The notes: generated by a model from the sequence alone, not told the origin. A stretch of DNA of 64,000 bases from Cryobacterium sp. Y57 (GCF_002929505.1 NZ_PJJL01000067.1:124001-188000), one strand, 5' to 3'. Shown: positions 10,601 to 19,494, counted from the stretch's first letter. A program made the numbers and translations.

Positions 10601-11579
10601 CGACGGTCGCTTCGGTGGGGCCGTAGGTGTTCCACACTTCCCGGCCACGGGCATTGATGCGGGCGACCAGTTCGGGCGGGCAGGCCTCGCCGCCGAAGAT
10701 CAGCAGCCGCACTGCCTCGAGTGATTCTTCCGGCCAGAGTGCGGCGAGGGTTGGCACGGTCGAGACGACGGTGATGCCGTGGGCGATCAGCCAGGGACCA
10801 AGGTCGGCACCGCTGCGCACCAGGGAGCGCGGGGCCGGCACCAGGCAGGCGCCGTTGCGCCAGGCCAGCCACATCTCTTCGCAGCTCGCGTCGAAGGCCA
10901 CGGACAGGCCGGCCAGAACCCGGTCGCTGGTGCCAATCGGCTCGTCGCGCAGGAACAGTCCGGCCTCGGCGTCTACAAAGGCGGCCGCTGAACGATGCGT
11001 GACCGCGACGCCCTTGGGTAAGCCCGTCGAGCCGGAGGTGAAGATGATCCATGCGTCATCGCCGGGCGTGGGAATGCTGCCATCCGGAAAGACCAACGCC
11101 GGGTCGTCGTGCGGCGACACGGGGCGTCCCCGGAGCGACTGCAGGTCGAGGCCCGCGCGCGGCGCAAAAAAACTGCTCTCCCCGATGATGCCGACCACAT
11201 GGGCCTCGGCAAAGACCAGCCGTGCGCGTTCTTCCGGGTCGTCGGCGTCGACTGGAACGTAGGCGGCCCCCACGAACAACGTGGCCAGAATCGACACATA
11301 CAGGTCGCGCGTACCGGAGGGAATGCGAATGCCCACGGTGTCCCCTCGGCGCACTCCGGCCAGGCTCAGCGCGTTCGCCTGGGCCTGCACGCGCTGCAGC
11401 ATGCCGCGATAGCTGATGGTGCCAGCCGCGTCTTCCAGGGCCAGGGCATCGGGATGCTGCGCCGCGGTCTGCGAAAGGATGTCGACCAGGGTGCGGGCGG
11501 GCTTTGCCCGGTGGCCCGCCACGAGTACAGCCTGGGTATGCCCGCTGTCGCCCGCTGGGCTGTACTGGTGCTCGCTCAC
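7620..11579 (-). CDS. Pls/PosA-type single-module non-ribosomal peptide synthetase
   Basis: A 1319-residue membrane synthetase with the architecture of epsilon-poly-L-lysine synthetase (Pls). The adenylation domain (about 30-510) shows IIFTSGSTGLPKG, NTYGPTEA, YRSGDL and RTSGKVDR. The carrier domain has its phosphopantetheine serine in QGGGSLSAAQ (Ser at about 565). The remainder contains six hydrophobic segments arranged as pairs, separating three soluble blocks with hexapeptide beta-helix character (about 755-820, 985-1050, 1230-1300), matching the tandem acyltransferase-like domains of Pls. There is no canonical condensation or thioesterase domain. The expected product is a homopolymer of one amino acid built at the membrane; the monomer (Lys, Orn, Dab or other) cannot be read by eye. 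The GTG start at 11579 has a GAGGAG ahead of it. The M1 peptidase follows and a phosphopantetheinyl transferase lies beyond. Confidence 0.9.
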   Translation of the reverse strand: MSEHQYSPAGDSGHTQAVLVAGHRAKPARTLVDILSQTAAQHPDALALEDAAGTISYRGMLQRVQAQANALSLAGVRRGDTVGIRIPSGTRDLYVSILATLFVGAAYVPVDADDPEERARLVFAEAHVVGIIGESSFFAPRAGLDLQSLRGRPVSPHDDPALVFPDGSIPTPGDDAWIIFTSGSTGLPKGVAVTHRSAAAFVDAEAGLFLRDEPIGTSDRVLAGLSVAFDASCEEMWLAWRNGACLVPAPRSLVRSGADLGPWLIAHGITVVSTVPTLAALWPEESLEAVRLLIFGGEACPPELVARINARGREVWNTYGPTEATVVACGALVDGVGEMRIGLPLDGWDLAVVDAHGNRVAEGETGELIIGGVGLARYLDAEKDAEKYAPHDELGWRRAYRSGDLVRFDRAGLVFAGRADDQVKLGGRRIELGEVDAALSVLDGVAGGATVVQTTPAGNHVLVGYIALATAGTPFDRQAAIARLREELPAALVPLLAIVDALPTRTSGKVDRAALPWPLPASQPGSDDDAGALSPTAAWLAEAWASILGVPVTGPDDDFFAQGGGSLSAAQFVSAVRIRHPETTVADLYDHPRIGSLAEELDARTPVTPPAVRQVVPTPARSQFAQTVLGIPLHVLSGARWLVYLAIANNLLSLAGATFGPTLSWWWVALGFVLFVTPPGKMLIAVVAARLLLHDVMPGNYPRGGSVHLRLWLAEQIALLVDAASLAGAPWISYYARALGAEISSDVDLHSLPPVTGLLTIGAQASIEPEVDLAGHWIDGDVLRIGHVHVGADARIGSRSTLLGGAHVGNGAEVEPGSVVSSRVPAGERWAGSPAHRVGSGRRPWPAERPPRASRWLGAFAAGSVAMTAIPTIAIVLGALIVGVAVGNADNLGVAVLRAALIMPVAVVVGGLAYALLVIAFVRGLGVGLREGYYPVRSRIGWQVWMTERILDGARTVLFPVYASLLTPTWLRLLGAKVGADVEASTVLLLPSLTTIAPAAFLADDTMVACYELGGGWMHIGPAKVGRRAFLGNSGMAGPGRTVPRNGLVAVLSSTPRKAKRGSSWLGNPPARLRRRQTDADDSRTFHPPVRLKVARSLWELLRIVAGFTTAWIALLVLALLDLLWLQLGLGAAIGLSGVVMLTAGAVAAGVTTVVKWTLVGRIDASEHPLWSSFIWRNEVSDSFVEMVARPWFAEKASGTPALAVWLSTLGATVGKGVWCETYWLPEADLVRLGAGSTVNRGCVVQTHLFHDRIMQLDAVVLAEGATLGPNGVILPAASIDAGATVGPGSLVMRGERVPPGSLWSGNPITPWHQPPWDR

Positions 11580-11750
11580 ACGACTCCTCGTTCAGGTCGT
11601 GGCACTTGTACGGCACGCCGCGAAAGTAACAGTCTAGAACTCTCTCGGAACGCGCAGGTGCTGCACACGATCGAGGCGGTCCTTGGCTTGTCGCCACGCG
11701 GCGTTGCCGCCGCCCCCAGCACGAGCCGAAACGAATATCCGGCAGCCCGC

Positions 11751-12095
11751 TTACTCCAGCACCTTTGCCCGCGCCGTTTCCAAGGCACGCTCGCGCATCG
11801 CGAGGAACAGCGGAAAGGTGAAGGCGAAGGCGGTGACTCCCGACAGTGCGACATAAAGCCAGCCCCGCTTCATGCCGAGCCGTCGCGCCTCGACGATGAT
11901 CAGGATGCTCCCGGCCACCGCCGCGATGAGCAAGTCAACGGTGAGCGACGAGACCGCCGGTCCACTGTCCACCCAGTCGACGATGAAGTCGCGCATCTGC
12001 ACGATCGCGACAACGTTGTACGTCCAGGTCCCAGCGAGCCCGGCGAGACTCAGTCCGAGGTAGACGAGAGCGAGCGGCGTCCAGTGTTTGTTCAT
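11751..12095 (-). CDS. DUF2834 family membrane protein
   Basis: A 114-residue protein starting MNKHWTPLALVYL with three predicted membrane helices (about 6-28, 48-70 and 80-97) and the DUF2834-like arrangement WTYNVVA...FIVDW...DLLIAA. Function is unknown for the family. The frame is open upstream to 12152, but the ATG at 12095 gives an N-terminus beginning directly at the first helix, as in relatives. It stands upstream of the Pls/PosA gene on the same strand with a gap of about 170 bp, so co-transcription is possible but not evident. Confidence 0.75.
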   Translation of the reverse strand: MNKHWTPLALVYLGLSLAGLAGTWTYNVVAIVQMRDFIVDWVDSGPAVSSLTVDLLIAAVAGSILIIVEARRLGMKRGWLYVALSGVTAFAFTFPLFLAMRERALETARAKVLE

Positions 12096-12600
12096 GCCGA
12101 CATTATGCGCGCCGCAGATTTGGGACGGGCCCCTGTTGGATCTTTCTGCCACCGGGGAACGCCTGAAGGACGAGGCGGCCGTTCACCCCTATGGCCAGTT
12201 GCAGCGCGATGCGCGGAACGTCGACCCTGCGATTTTCGCTCCGGAGACCACTCCGATCACGGTGCACCGCCCAGTGGATTCACGACCCCCAGCTTCCATC
12301 CCGGGTGAGCGGACAAACGGTCGCGTCCCCCTGCGTCGAGTTGATCTCGAGTCAGTTCGTGATTGCCGAGAGGCGGAGGGCTGTCGAATGAAACGCCCTA
12401 TCGCCCGAAATATACCGACCGATGAACGCGGGGCGCAGCCCGCAGCCCGACCGATTCACCGGACTCGACGCCGAATAATGCATCGATCATGCACCGGTAC
12501 GACCACCGCCAGATCAATCAACCGACACTGTGCTGTTTCTCTCGGCGAGCTCCTAGGCAGGGGACTGCTGCAGCATAGACACGGGCCCGATAGTTTCTGC
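12096..12600. other. Non-coding stretch between divergent genes
   Basis: About 500 bp between the divergent DUF2834 and glycosyltransferase genes. The forward frame stays open here, but codon usage is unlike the neighbours and no domain appears until the ATG at 12601. Promoters for both flanking genes must lie here; I see no convincing -35/-10 pair and no clear operator. Confidence 0.5.
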
Positions 12601-13293
12601 ATGACCGCATCAGTTCTCGCTCTCGACGTCGTTGTGCCCGTCTACAACGAACAACAGATCCTCGCGCGCAGCATTCGTGTGTTGCACGCGTACTTGGCCG
12701 CCCAATTCAGCGAGTCCTGGCGCATCACCATCGCGAACAACGCCAGTACCGACCAAACCGCTTCCATCGCCGACTCCCTCGTGTCGGAACTGTCGGGTGT
12801 TCATGCCGTGCACCTCGTCGAAAAAGGACGCGGCCGGGCGCTCAAGGAGGTCTGGCTAGCTTCACCGGCCGCCGTCGTCGTAGATGTCGACGTGGACCTC
12901 TCCACCGACCTCCGAGGGCTCCCGCCCCTCGTCGCTGCGCTGCGCTCCGGGCATTCCGACATCGCAATCGGCAGCCGACTGTCGCACGGTTCACGAGTTA
13001 CCCGCGGCGGCAAACGCGAACTCATCTCACGCAGTTACAACGCCTTGGTGCGCACGACGATGGGTGTCGAATTCAGCGACGCCCAGTGCGGCTTCAAGGC
13101 CATGCGCCGCGAAGTTGCCCCGCGTGTTCTCCCGCTCGTAGAAGACAACGGGTGGTTCTTCGACACCGAGCTGCTCATCATCGCCGAACGCGCCGGACTC
13201 CGGATCCACGAGGTGCCGGTCGACTGGACCGACGACGCCGACAGTCGTGTCGACGTGGTCAGCACGGCCGTCGACGATCTCAAGGTCTCGTGA
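12601..13293 (+). CDS. GT2-family glycosyltransferase (polyprenyl-phosphate sugar synthase-like)
   Basis: A 230-residue GT-A fold enzyme of the dolichol-phosphate mannose synthase type, which moves a sugar from a nucleotide donor to a polyprenyl phosphate on the cytoplasmic face. Visible motifs are VVVPVYNEQQ (nucleotide site), the metal-binding VVDVDVDLSTD where DxD is expected, IGSRL, and SDAQCGFKAMRR near residue 165. There is no membrane anchor of its own. The reading frame is open upstream to 12088; I chose the ATG at 12601 because the homologous region begins there. The next gene, a GtrA protein, overlaps it by 4 bp (GTGA), so the two are translationally coupled and probably act as a GtrB-GtrA-like pair. 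Confidence 0.85.
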   Translation: MTASVLALDVVVPVYNEQQILARSIRVLHAYLAAQFSESWRITIANNASTDQTASIADSLVSELSGVHAVHLVEKGRGRALKEVWLASPAAVVVDVDVDLSTDLRGLPPLVAALRSGHSDIAIGSRLSHGSRVTRGGKRELISRSYNALVRTTMGVEFSDAQCGFKAMRREVAPRVLPLVEDNGWFFDTELLIIAERAGLRIHEVPVDWTDDADSRVDVVSTAVDDLKVS

Positions 13294-13838
13294 GGGTAGC
13301 GCACTCCCTCATCACCGGAAGAATTCCCGTCGACGAACTCTACGCCGAACTGGGCCGTCCGCCGTTCGCACCGCCGACGCCGCCGACGTTCCTGGGCCAG
13401 GTGCTGCGCTTCGGCGTGATCGGCGGGCTGTCGACGATCGCCTTTGCACTGCTCTACCTTGTACTCCAAGTGGCGATGCCAGCCCAACTAGCGAATTCCC
13501 TCGCCCTGCTGATCACTGCAGTGTTGAACACCTGGGCCAACCGTCGACTCACTTTCGGCGTGCACGGGCGGCGAGGCGCGATCAAGCATCAGGCGCAGGG
13601 CCTGGTGATTTTCGGCTGGGCCTGGCTCGTGACCAGCGGGTCACTCCTTGGACTGCACGTCATCCGAGCGGATGCCAGTGCGCAGGCCGAACTCATTGTG
13701 CTCACCGCAGCCAACTTGATCGCGACCGTCATGCGTTTCGTGCTTTTACGGCTCTGGGTCTTTCGGAGCGAGCGTTCTCCGGCTCCGACCGAATCTACGA
13801 TCGCGTCCCGTACATCGCGCGAAGAGGTCCTCTTCTGA
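13290..13838 (+). CDS. GtrA-family membrane protein
   Basis: A 182-residue GtrA/DPMS-like protein with four membrane helices (first about 40-60, beginning LRFGVIGGLSTIAFALLY) and the family motif NTWANRRLTF near residue 85. GtrA proteins are thought to help flip polyprenyl-linked sugars across the membrane. The GTG start overlaps the stop of the preceding GT2 gene by 4 bp. The third gene of the set, a GT39-type transferase that would use the flipped sugar, is broken, so this gene may now lack a partner or may serve another transferase. Confidence 0.82.
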   Translation: MRVAHSLITGRIPVDELYAELGRPPFAPPTPPTFLGQVLRFGVIGGLSTIAFALLYLVLQVAMPAQLANSLALLITAVLNTWANRRLTFGVHGRRGAIKHQAQGLVIFGWAWLVTSGSLLGLHVIRADASAQAELIVLTAANLIATVMRFVLLRLWVFRSERSPAPTESTIASRTSREEVLF

Positions 13839-13873
13839 ATCGATGCTCCTTCCCTACAGAAAGCAGCCAATTC

Positions 13874-15977
13874 ATGACGATCCAGGCCAACGAACAGCCT
13901 CCCCTGTCCCCAGTCCTGGCCCACTTCGCGGGCCGGACAACGAGCCTGATGCGCGCCATCATCCGGGGCAGGCCCGGCTCCGCGCGATGGGAACGCCCGG
14001 CCCTCTTGAGCCTCCTGCTCGCCACCGCCGTCCTGTACACCTGGGATCTGGGCGCCAGCGGCTGGGCGAATTCGTTCTATTCTGCGGCGGTGCAGGCCGG
14101 ATCGGCCGACTGGACCGCGTTCTTCTTCGGATCTTCCGACGCCGGCAACGTGATCACTGTCGATAAACCTCCCGCGAGTCTCTGGTTGATGGCCCTGTCG
14201 GTGCGATTATTCGGACTCAGCTCGTGGAGCATCCTCATACCCGAGGCGCTTCTCGGTGTCGCCTCGGTCGGCGTGCTCTACGCCACCGTCCGCCGACGCT
14301 TTTCGGCTGGCACCGCCTTGCTCGCTGGCGTCGTGCTCGCCGTGACTCCGGTCGCTGCGCTGATGTTCCGGTACAACAACCCCGACGCCTTGCTCGTTCT
14401 GCTCCTGAGCCTTGCAACCTACTGCACCTTGCGCGGCATCGAGACGGGCCGGCTCAAATGGTTGCTCTGGGCCGGGGCAATGGTGGGTTTGGGTTTTCTC
14501 ACCAAACAGCTGCAGGCGTTCCTCATCCTGCCAGCTCTGGCCAGCGTGTACGTGTATGCGGCGCCACATAGGCTCTTCACCCGGGGTCTGGCATTCACTC
14601 GCGGCGCTCGGCGTCGTGCTTTTCTCGGCCGGCTGATGGGTCGCCATCGTTGAGCTGCTTCCAGCGGACTGGCGCCTCTATGTCGGTGGCTCAAAGACAA
14701 ACAGTTTTCTCGAGTTGACCTTCGGCTACAACGGGTTCAGCCGCCTCATCGGCAACAAGACTGGCAGCGTTGCCGGCGACGCCGTCACGCCCGCCGTGGG
14801 AACGAGAAATTCGACCGGAATCTTGCGGATCTTCCTTGGCGAGGTCGGGGGTCAGGTCACCTGGCTCCTGCCCGCTGCCCTGCTGCTCCTCGGTACAGCA
14901 CTGATCGTGCTGCGGCATGCGCAGCGCGTTTCGTTGCGTCGGGCCACCCTGCTGCTCTTCGCCGGCCACTTACTCGTGTCCACGCTCGCCTTCAGCTTCA
15001 TGGCCGGAATCTTCCATGCGTACTACACCTTGGCCCTCGCGCCAGCGCTCGCCGGAACCGCTGCAATCGGTGCAAGCCTCGTCTGGATGAAACGTAAGGC
15101 GCTCTGGGCCCGCATCATCGCGGCCGTCGCGATGCTTGTGACGAGCGTCTGGGCCTGGGTGCTCCTCGACCGAACCACCGACTGGCTGCCGTCGCTGAAG
15201 TTCATCATCGCTGTGCTCGGCGTGCTCGCAACCGTGCTGTTGTTGGCCCCGCCCCGAGCAGGGACGCTCGGCGCTCCCACCAGGACCTGGATCGGGCGGG
15301 TGACCGTAGCGGCAGTCCTCGGCTGTGCCCTCATGGCTCCGGTTGCTTATTCCCTCCAAACCGTGTTGACGCCCCACAGCGGTTCATTCGTCACGGCCGG
15401 ACCGAATGCCGCTGGCGGCAGGCGCGATAGAGGAACGGCCGATCAGGGAGAATCATTTCTCCCCGGGGCCACCAGCGGTGCTGGCGGCCCACCACCCGAA
15501 CAAATCGGTGCGAGCGGCCGGACCGGTCCCGTACAGCAGGGCAAATCCGGCATCAGCGCCAGCGGAACCACTGCGGGCAGTACCGGTATCGCTGCACTGC
15601 TCACCGTGAATTCCGGGAGCTACACCTGGGTCGCAGCGACCATCGGATCGGATCGGGCTGCCAGTTATCAGCTCTCCACGGAGCTGCCGGTGATGGCGGT
15701 TGGCGGTTTCAGAGGCACCGATCCGGCACCGACGCTCGCCCAGTTCCAGGCTGACGTAGCCGCCCGAGAAATCCACTACTTCATTGGAGGAACTTCTCCA
15801 CAGGCCATCGGCCGTTCGAGCGATTCGAACGCGATCGCTCGCTGGGTTGCGGCGACGTATACCGCGCGAGTCGTCGGTGGTGTCAGGGTGTACAACCTCT
15901 CTGTGTCCCGACATGCTGCTGCACAGCCCCGGTCACCGGCGTACTCCTGGTCCTTCAAGAACGTGCTCGGCACGTGA
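13874..15977 (+). pseudogene. GT39 (ArnT/YkcB-like) glycosyltransferase, frameshift plus nonsense
   Basis: The first part (13874 to about 14580) encodes a GT39 polyprenyl-sugar-dependent glycosyltransferase start with the catalytic-loop region VITVDKPPASLW and several membrane helices. Homology then moves to the +1 frame (TRVWHSLAALGVVLFSAG), consistent with one extra G in the GGGG run near 14583. A TGA at 14634-14636 then sits where tryptophan is expected (FSAGW-WVAIVELLP). Coding resumes in that second frame to 15977, with more membrane helices and the usual soluble C-terminal domain (YTWVAATIGSDRAASYQL, VMAVGGFRGTDPAPT). Two independent lesions favour a true pseudogene over one sequencing error. 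The rest of the gene looks well preserved, so the damage is probably recent. Confidence 0.8.
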
Positions 15978-16004
15978 GGCACACGATGAAGGGAGCGGAG
16001 AAAG

Positions 16005-17321
16005 TCAGGACCCCTTACTGCAGGTTTGCTGGGCCGTGCTCTGGCCGATGATGGTCGAGGGGAACAGCGCGTCAGCCGGCGAGTTGGGCGCCGTGGTCGG
16101 CGAGGCGCTGGCAGGCGGCACGTTCGGCGTTGACATGGCGCTGGCGGATGCAACAGGGCTGGGGCTGGCCGTCGCGGACCCAACTGCGGCTCGTCCCGGT
16201 GCACCGCTCAGGCGAAGAAGGGCGTCAGCGACCAACGCAGCATTCAGGATCCCGGCGCCCGCCTTCTCCGGCACGACGCGGTTCACGTCGCTGGGGTCGA
16301 CAACGGTCGGGTACTGCAGAAAGATCATGTTCTCCAAGCCGGTGTCCTTCAGAGCCAGCGCTATTTGAACGAGCGTGATGGGATCTGTCAACGTGTCCGA
16401 GAGAATCATGTTGTTTGTCGCTGCCTTGGCCAGAGAGAAAAGCGTGATCGGGTTGGCGAGCATGCCGCCGCCCTCGACTTTTCGGGCCAGGGCGCCCAGG
16501 AAAACCTGTTGATTACTGATCCGGCCCAAGTCGCTTCCATCGCCGACGCCGTGCCTGCTGCGCAAGAAAGACAACGCTTCCCCACCGACGATGGTGTGCT
16601 CGCCCGCCGCAAGGTGCAGCGGAGGGTTGGTGTACAGGTCGTTGATCGGCGACGCGACGCACACTGTGACGCCACCGACGGCGTCGGACATTGCCGTCAC
16701 GCCCGCAAAACTAATCTGGGCAGCGAACGGAATCTGCAGGCCGGTGAGCTTTTCAATCGAGAGCACCACGCAGGAGAGACCACCGCGCGCGAGTGTGGAG
16801 TTGAGGATCACCCGACTAGACGAGGCATACGTGCCGCCGTCCGGATGTGCACACGCGGGAACGGCGATCATCAGGTCCCTGGGAAAACTGATCACACTCA
16901 CGCTTTGATGATTCTGGGAGATGTGAAGCAGCATTGTGACGTCGTTGTGCCCCGCACCGGAGCTGCTCGTCAAATCAGCGTTTGACGAGAACGCTGCGCC
17001 CTGACCTGTGCGCGTATCCGTTCCGGTGATGAGAAGGTTGACGCCGCCGCCGATCGCGCTCACATCGACGGCGGTAGGATCTGCCTGACTGGCGCCGGGT
17101 GCGACATGGTTCAGGTGTACGCCGGGTTTCACACTGCTGGCGACATCCCATGCGGCAATCACAGCGAGAGCACCTCCACTGACCACAACGACGCCGAACG
17201 CGAGAAGCAGAACAGAAGCCACCGCTGCCAACGATCGACGACGAGCCAGCCGCCCGTGACGCACCGCAACAGCCGCCACGTGCGTTCGCGGTCGCGGTCG
17301 CGGGGAATCACCATCTGTCAC
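16005..17321 (-). CDS. LytR-CpsA-Psr (LCP) family protein
   Basis: LCP enzymes attach polyprenyl-linked glycopolymers to peptidoglycan on the outer face of the membrane. This 438-residue protein has a basic cytoplasmic tail, one membrane helix (about 30-55), and an LCP domain with NLLITGTDTRTG, HNDVTMLLHIS, VISFPRDLM and LSFLRSRHGVGDGSDLGRI. A Ser/Ala/Pro-rich C-terminal tail follows. The GTG at 17321 is preferred over 17330 because GGAGG lies at good spacing before it and would overlap the earlier codon. It follows glycosyltransferase genes on the opposite strand (convergent), which fits a cell-wall glycopolymer locus. Confidence 0.9.
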   Translation of the reverse strand: MTDGDSPRPRPRTHVAAVAVRHGRLARRRSLAAVASVLLLAFGVVVVSGGALAVIAAWDVASSVKPGVHLNHVAPGASQADPTAVDVSAIGGGVNLLITGTDTRTGQGAAFSSNADLTSSSGAGHNDVTMLLHISQNHQSVSVISFPRDLMIAVPACAHPDGGTYASSSRVILNSTLARGGLSCVVLSIEKLTGLQIPFAAQISFAGVTAMSDAVGGVTVCVASPINDLYTNPPLHLAAGEHTIVGGEALSFLRSRHGVGDGSDLGRISNQQVFLGALARKVEGGGMLANPITLFSLAKAATNNMILSDTLTDPITLVQIALALKDTGLENMIFLQYPTVVDPSDVNRVVPEKAGAGILNAALVADALLRLSGAPGRAAVGSATASPSPVASASAMSTPNVPPASASPTTAPNSPADALFPSTIIGQSTAQQTCSKGS

Positions 17322-17554
17322 AGCGTGCACCTCCGCCCTCGACGACAGCGCAGAAACGTGTCAGGTGTGACTCTATGCAGCAACGCTATCGGCACCCTGT
17401 AAGACCGCAATCAGTCACCGGCTCCGTGCCACGCATGGGCAGGCGTCGCGCTGTGGGCAGTGAGGCGTTCAGGTTCACCCAAAGTTTTTTCGCATGTTGG
17501 CACGCTTGCGGGGAGCACGCGTTCCCAGTGGCTCGAGGAATCAGGAGAGGCGCC

Positions 17555-18178
17555 CTAGCGCATGCCTTCCCGGCGGAGGGCGGTGGTGATGGCGGCACCC
17601 CGGGTGTCGACACCGAGTTTCGCGTAGATGTGGGCCAGATGGGTTTTGACTGTGGCCTCGGAGATGAAGAGGCGTTTGCTCAGCTCACGGTTGCTGAGCC
17701 CCTCGGTGAGGAGGCTGAGCAGTTCGGCTTCCCGCGGGGTGAGCACCTCGCCGGGGTTCCTTAGCTGCTGGAACAGTCGCGACGCGACGGGCGCGCTCAT
17801 GAAACTCCTGCCCTGGATGGCGCCGCGGATGGCGGCGAAGATCTCCTCCGGGTCAGCGTCCTTGAGGAGATAGCCCATGGCTCCGGCGTCGACGGCGCGA
17901 ACAATGTCGGCATCGGAATCGTAGGTGGTGAAGACGAGGATCGCTGGCTGCGGGGTACGCCGACGGAGTTGCCGGATCGACTCGATGCCGTCCATCCCTG
18001 CGCCGAGGGCCAGGTCCATCATCACAACGTCCGGGGAGCAGCGCTCAACGGCGGCGAGTGCTTCTTCTCCGGAGGCGGCTTCGGCGATGACGTCGAGGTC
18101 GAATTGGGTCCCCAGGAGTGCCCGCAGCCCGGTGCGGACCACCAAATGGTCATCCACTAGGAGGACGGAGATTGTCAT
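17555..18178 (-). CDS. NarL/LuxR-type response regulator (SenR-like)
   Basis: A 207-residue regulator. The receiver domain (1-120) has acidic pocket LLVDDH, phospho-acceptor Asp in VVMMDLALG (about 55), and the conserved Lys in GYLLKDADPEEI. The LuxR helix-turn-helix (145-205) reads LTPREAELLSLLTEGLSN...EATVKTHLAHIYAKLGV. The ATG overlaps the stop of the kinase gene (ATGA), so the pair is coupled. The divergent neighbour is a secreted HbpS-like protein, which matches the SenS-SenR-HbpS gene neighbourhood known from Streptomyces reticuli. The reading frame is open upstream to 18424, but that part lies inside the kinase gene. Confidence 0.9.
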   Translation of the reverse strand: MTISVLLVDDHLVVRTGLRALLGTQFDLDVIAEAASGEEALAAVERCSPDVVMMDLALGAGMDGIESIRQLRRRTPQPAILVFTTYDSDADIVRAVDAGAMGYLLKDADPEEIFAAIRGAIQGRSFMSAPVASRLFQQLRNPGEVLTPREAELLSLLTEGLSNRELSKRLFISEATVKTHLAHIYAKLGVDTRGAAITTALRREGMR

Positions 18179-19428
18179 GGTGCTTGCACCCGCACTTTCG
18201 CCGGCACTTCCGCCGGCTGCGCATGCCCCGTGGCGGGGACCGGGAGTTGTGCTGCGACGATGGTACCTTCGCCCGGAACGCTTTCCACCGCGAAGACGCC
18301 GCCCAGCTGTTCCACGCGTTGGCGCATGGCCCGCAGGCCGTATCCTCCGCTTTCCGAGGGCTCGGCAAGGGCCCCGGGGTCGAAGCCGCGGCCGTCGTCG
18401 TAGATGTCGAGCGTCACCGTGCACGGAAGGTACCCGAGGGTCAGGCTGGCATTGCCGGCATCAGCGTGGAGCCTGATGTTCGCTGCGGCACTCTGTGTCA
18501 CACGAAGCAGGGCATGCCGAACGTCGGCCGGGACCGGACGTGCCTCACCGGTGACCTTCACCTGAACGCTCTCCAGGTAAAGCGACGCTGCTTCACGGAG
18601 CGCCTCCGCCAGCGGCGCGTCGGTTCTCGGTACGGAGAGTTCGTGCACCAGACGGCGCGTGTCGGCGAGGTTCTGGCGGAGCAGGGACCCAGCCCTGCTG
18701 ATATCCGTGCGTGCCGCAGGATCCGGCCAGGTACGCAGCGCGGCTTCGAGCAGGAGCACGCCGGAGGCCAGGCCCTGGGTCACCGTGTCATGAATTTCGC
18801 GGGATACCCGCTCACGCTCGGCAGCGATTCCGGCATCGCGTGCGCCGACCGCCAACTGCTGCTGTGCATTGGAGACCTCCGCGGCAAGCTGTCGCTGGAG
18901 GGCTGTATCGTGCTCCATCCGGTCGTAGACCAGGGTCAGCAACACTCCGGCGGCCAGCGGACCCAGCAACATGGCGATGTCCGTGGACCCGCTCAGACGG
19001 AATAGCCCGATGGCGGTGGAGACCGCCGTCGCACCCCCGGCCAGATAGGCGGCCCAGCCGCTGAAGGCGGCGCGGCAGAGGAAGAAAACGGCAAGCGAAC
19101 ACCAGGCAAAGCTGGGCGCGAGGATCACCAGGGCTGCCCAGCCCACCACGAGGGTGAACACCCAAGGCGTCCAGGGCCGCCGGCGTTGCGCAAGCACGGC
19201 GATTCCAGCATATAGGGCGCAGACTGCTGCTACGAGTATCAGCACCGGAACATTGTCGGCGGGGCTGTGCCGAAGCACATACCGAACCCCGGACGTCACC
19301 ATGAGCAAGGCGAAACTCAGGTGGACGACAGCGTCGATCCGGCCGAGCTCTGGGCGATCGCCCGATACGGGGGGCGGGATGGCTGCGGCAGGCATGAAGG
19401 TCCAGTCGATGTGGGGCGCTGCGACCAT
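18175..19428 (-). CDS. HisKA_3 sensor histidine kinase (SenS-like)
   Basis: A 417-residue membrane kinase. Five to six N-terminal hydrophobic helices (about 30-190) are followed by a coiled linker, the HisKA_3 box ERVSREIHDTVTQGL (His about 220), and an HATPase_c domain with DDGRGFDP and GGYGLRAMRQRV. The region before the H-box has no large extracellular sensor, as in SenS, where sensing depends on the accessory protein HbpS. The stop overlaps the regulator's start by 4 bp. The gene is divergent from hbpS across about 156 bp holding an inverted repeat. A role in sensing haem or oxidative stress is inference from the neighbour. Confidence 0.88.
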   Translation of the reverse strand: MVAAPHIDWTFMPAAAIPPPVSGDRPELGRIDAVVHLSFALLMVTSGVRYVLRHSPADNVPVLILVAAVCALYAGIAVLAQRRRPWTPWVFTLVVGWAALVILAPSFAWCSLAVFFLCRAAFSGWAAYLAGGATAVSTAIGLFRLSGSTDIAMLLGPLAAGVLLTLVYDRMEHDTALQRQLAAEVSNAQQQLAVGARDAGIAAERERVSREIHDTVTQGLASGVLLLEAALRTWPDPAARTDISRAGSLLRQNLADTRRLVHELSVPRTDAPLAEALREAASLYLESVQVKVTGEARPVPADVRHALLRVTQSAAANIRLHADAGNASLTLGYLPCTVTLDIYDDGRGFDPGALAEPSESGGYGLRAMRQRVEQLGGVFAVESVPGEGTIVAAQLPVPATGHAQPAEVPAKVRVQAP

Positions 19429-19453
19429 CCTAGAGGTCCCGCCGTTACGGCCC

Positions 19454-19494
19454 GCTCAACCATTCGGCTGATATTGCCATCACAACGGTTGAGC
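19454..19494. promoter_or_regulatory. Inverted repeat in the kinase/HbpS divergent promoter region
   Basis: GCTCAACC (19454-19461) and GGTTGAGC (19487-19494) form a perfect 8-bp inverted repeat with a 25-bp AT-richer spacer, midway between the two divergent genes. It is a plausible operator for the LuxR-type regulator encoded next door. The centre-to-centre distance is about 33 bp, roughly three helical turns. No binding data are implied. Confidence 0.45.

Noticed and set aside
12088-12600. N-terminal 171-codon extension of the GT2 glycosyltransferase
   Set aside because: The extension has no domain, is low in conserved features and Arg/Pro-rich as expected for translated spacer; homology begins at the ATG at 12601.
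14634-14636. Selenocysteine or programmed read-through at the TGA in the GT39 gene
   Set aside because: The expected residue is tryptophan, a frameshift lies just upstream, and no SECIS-like element is seen; a lesion is simpler.
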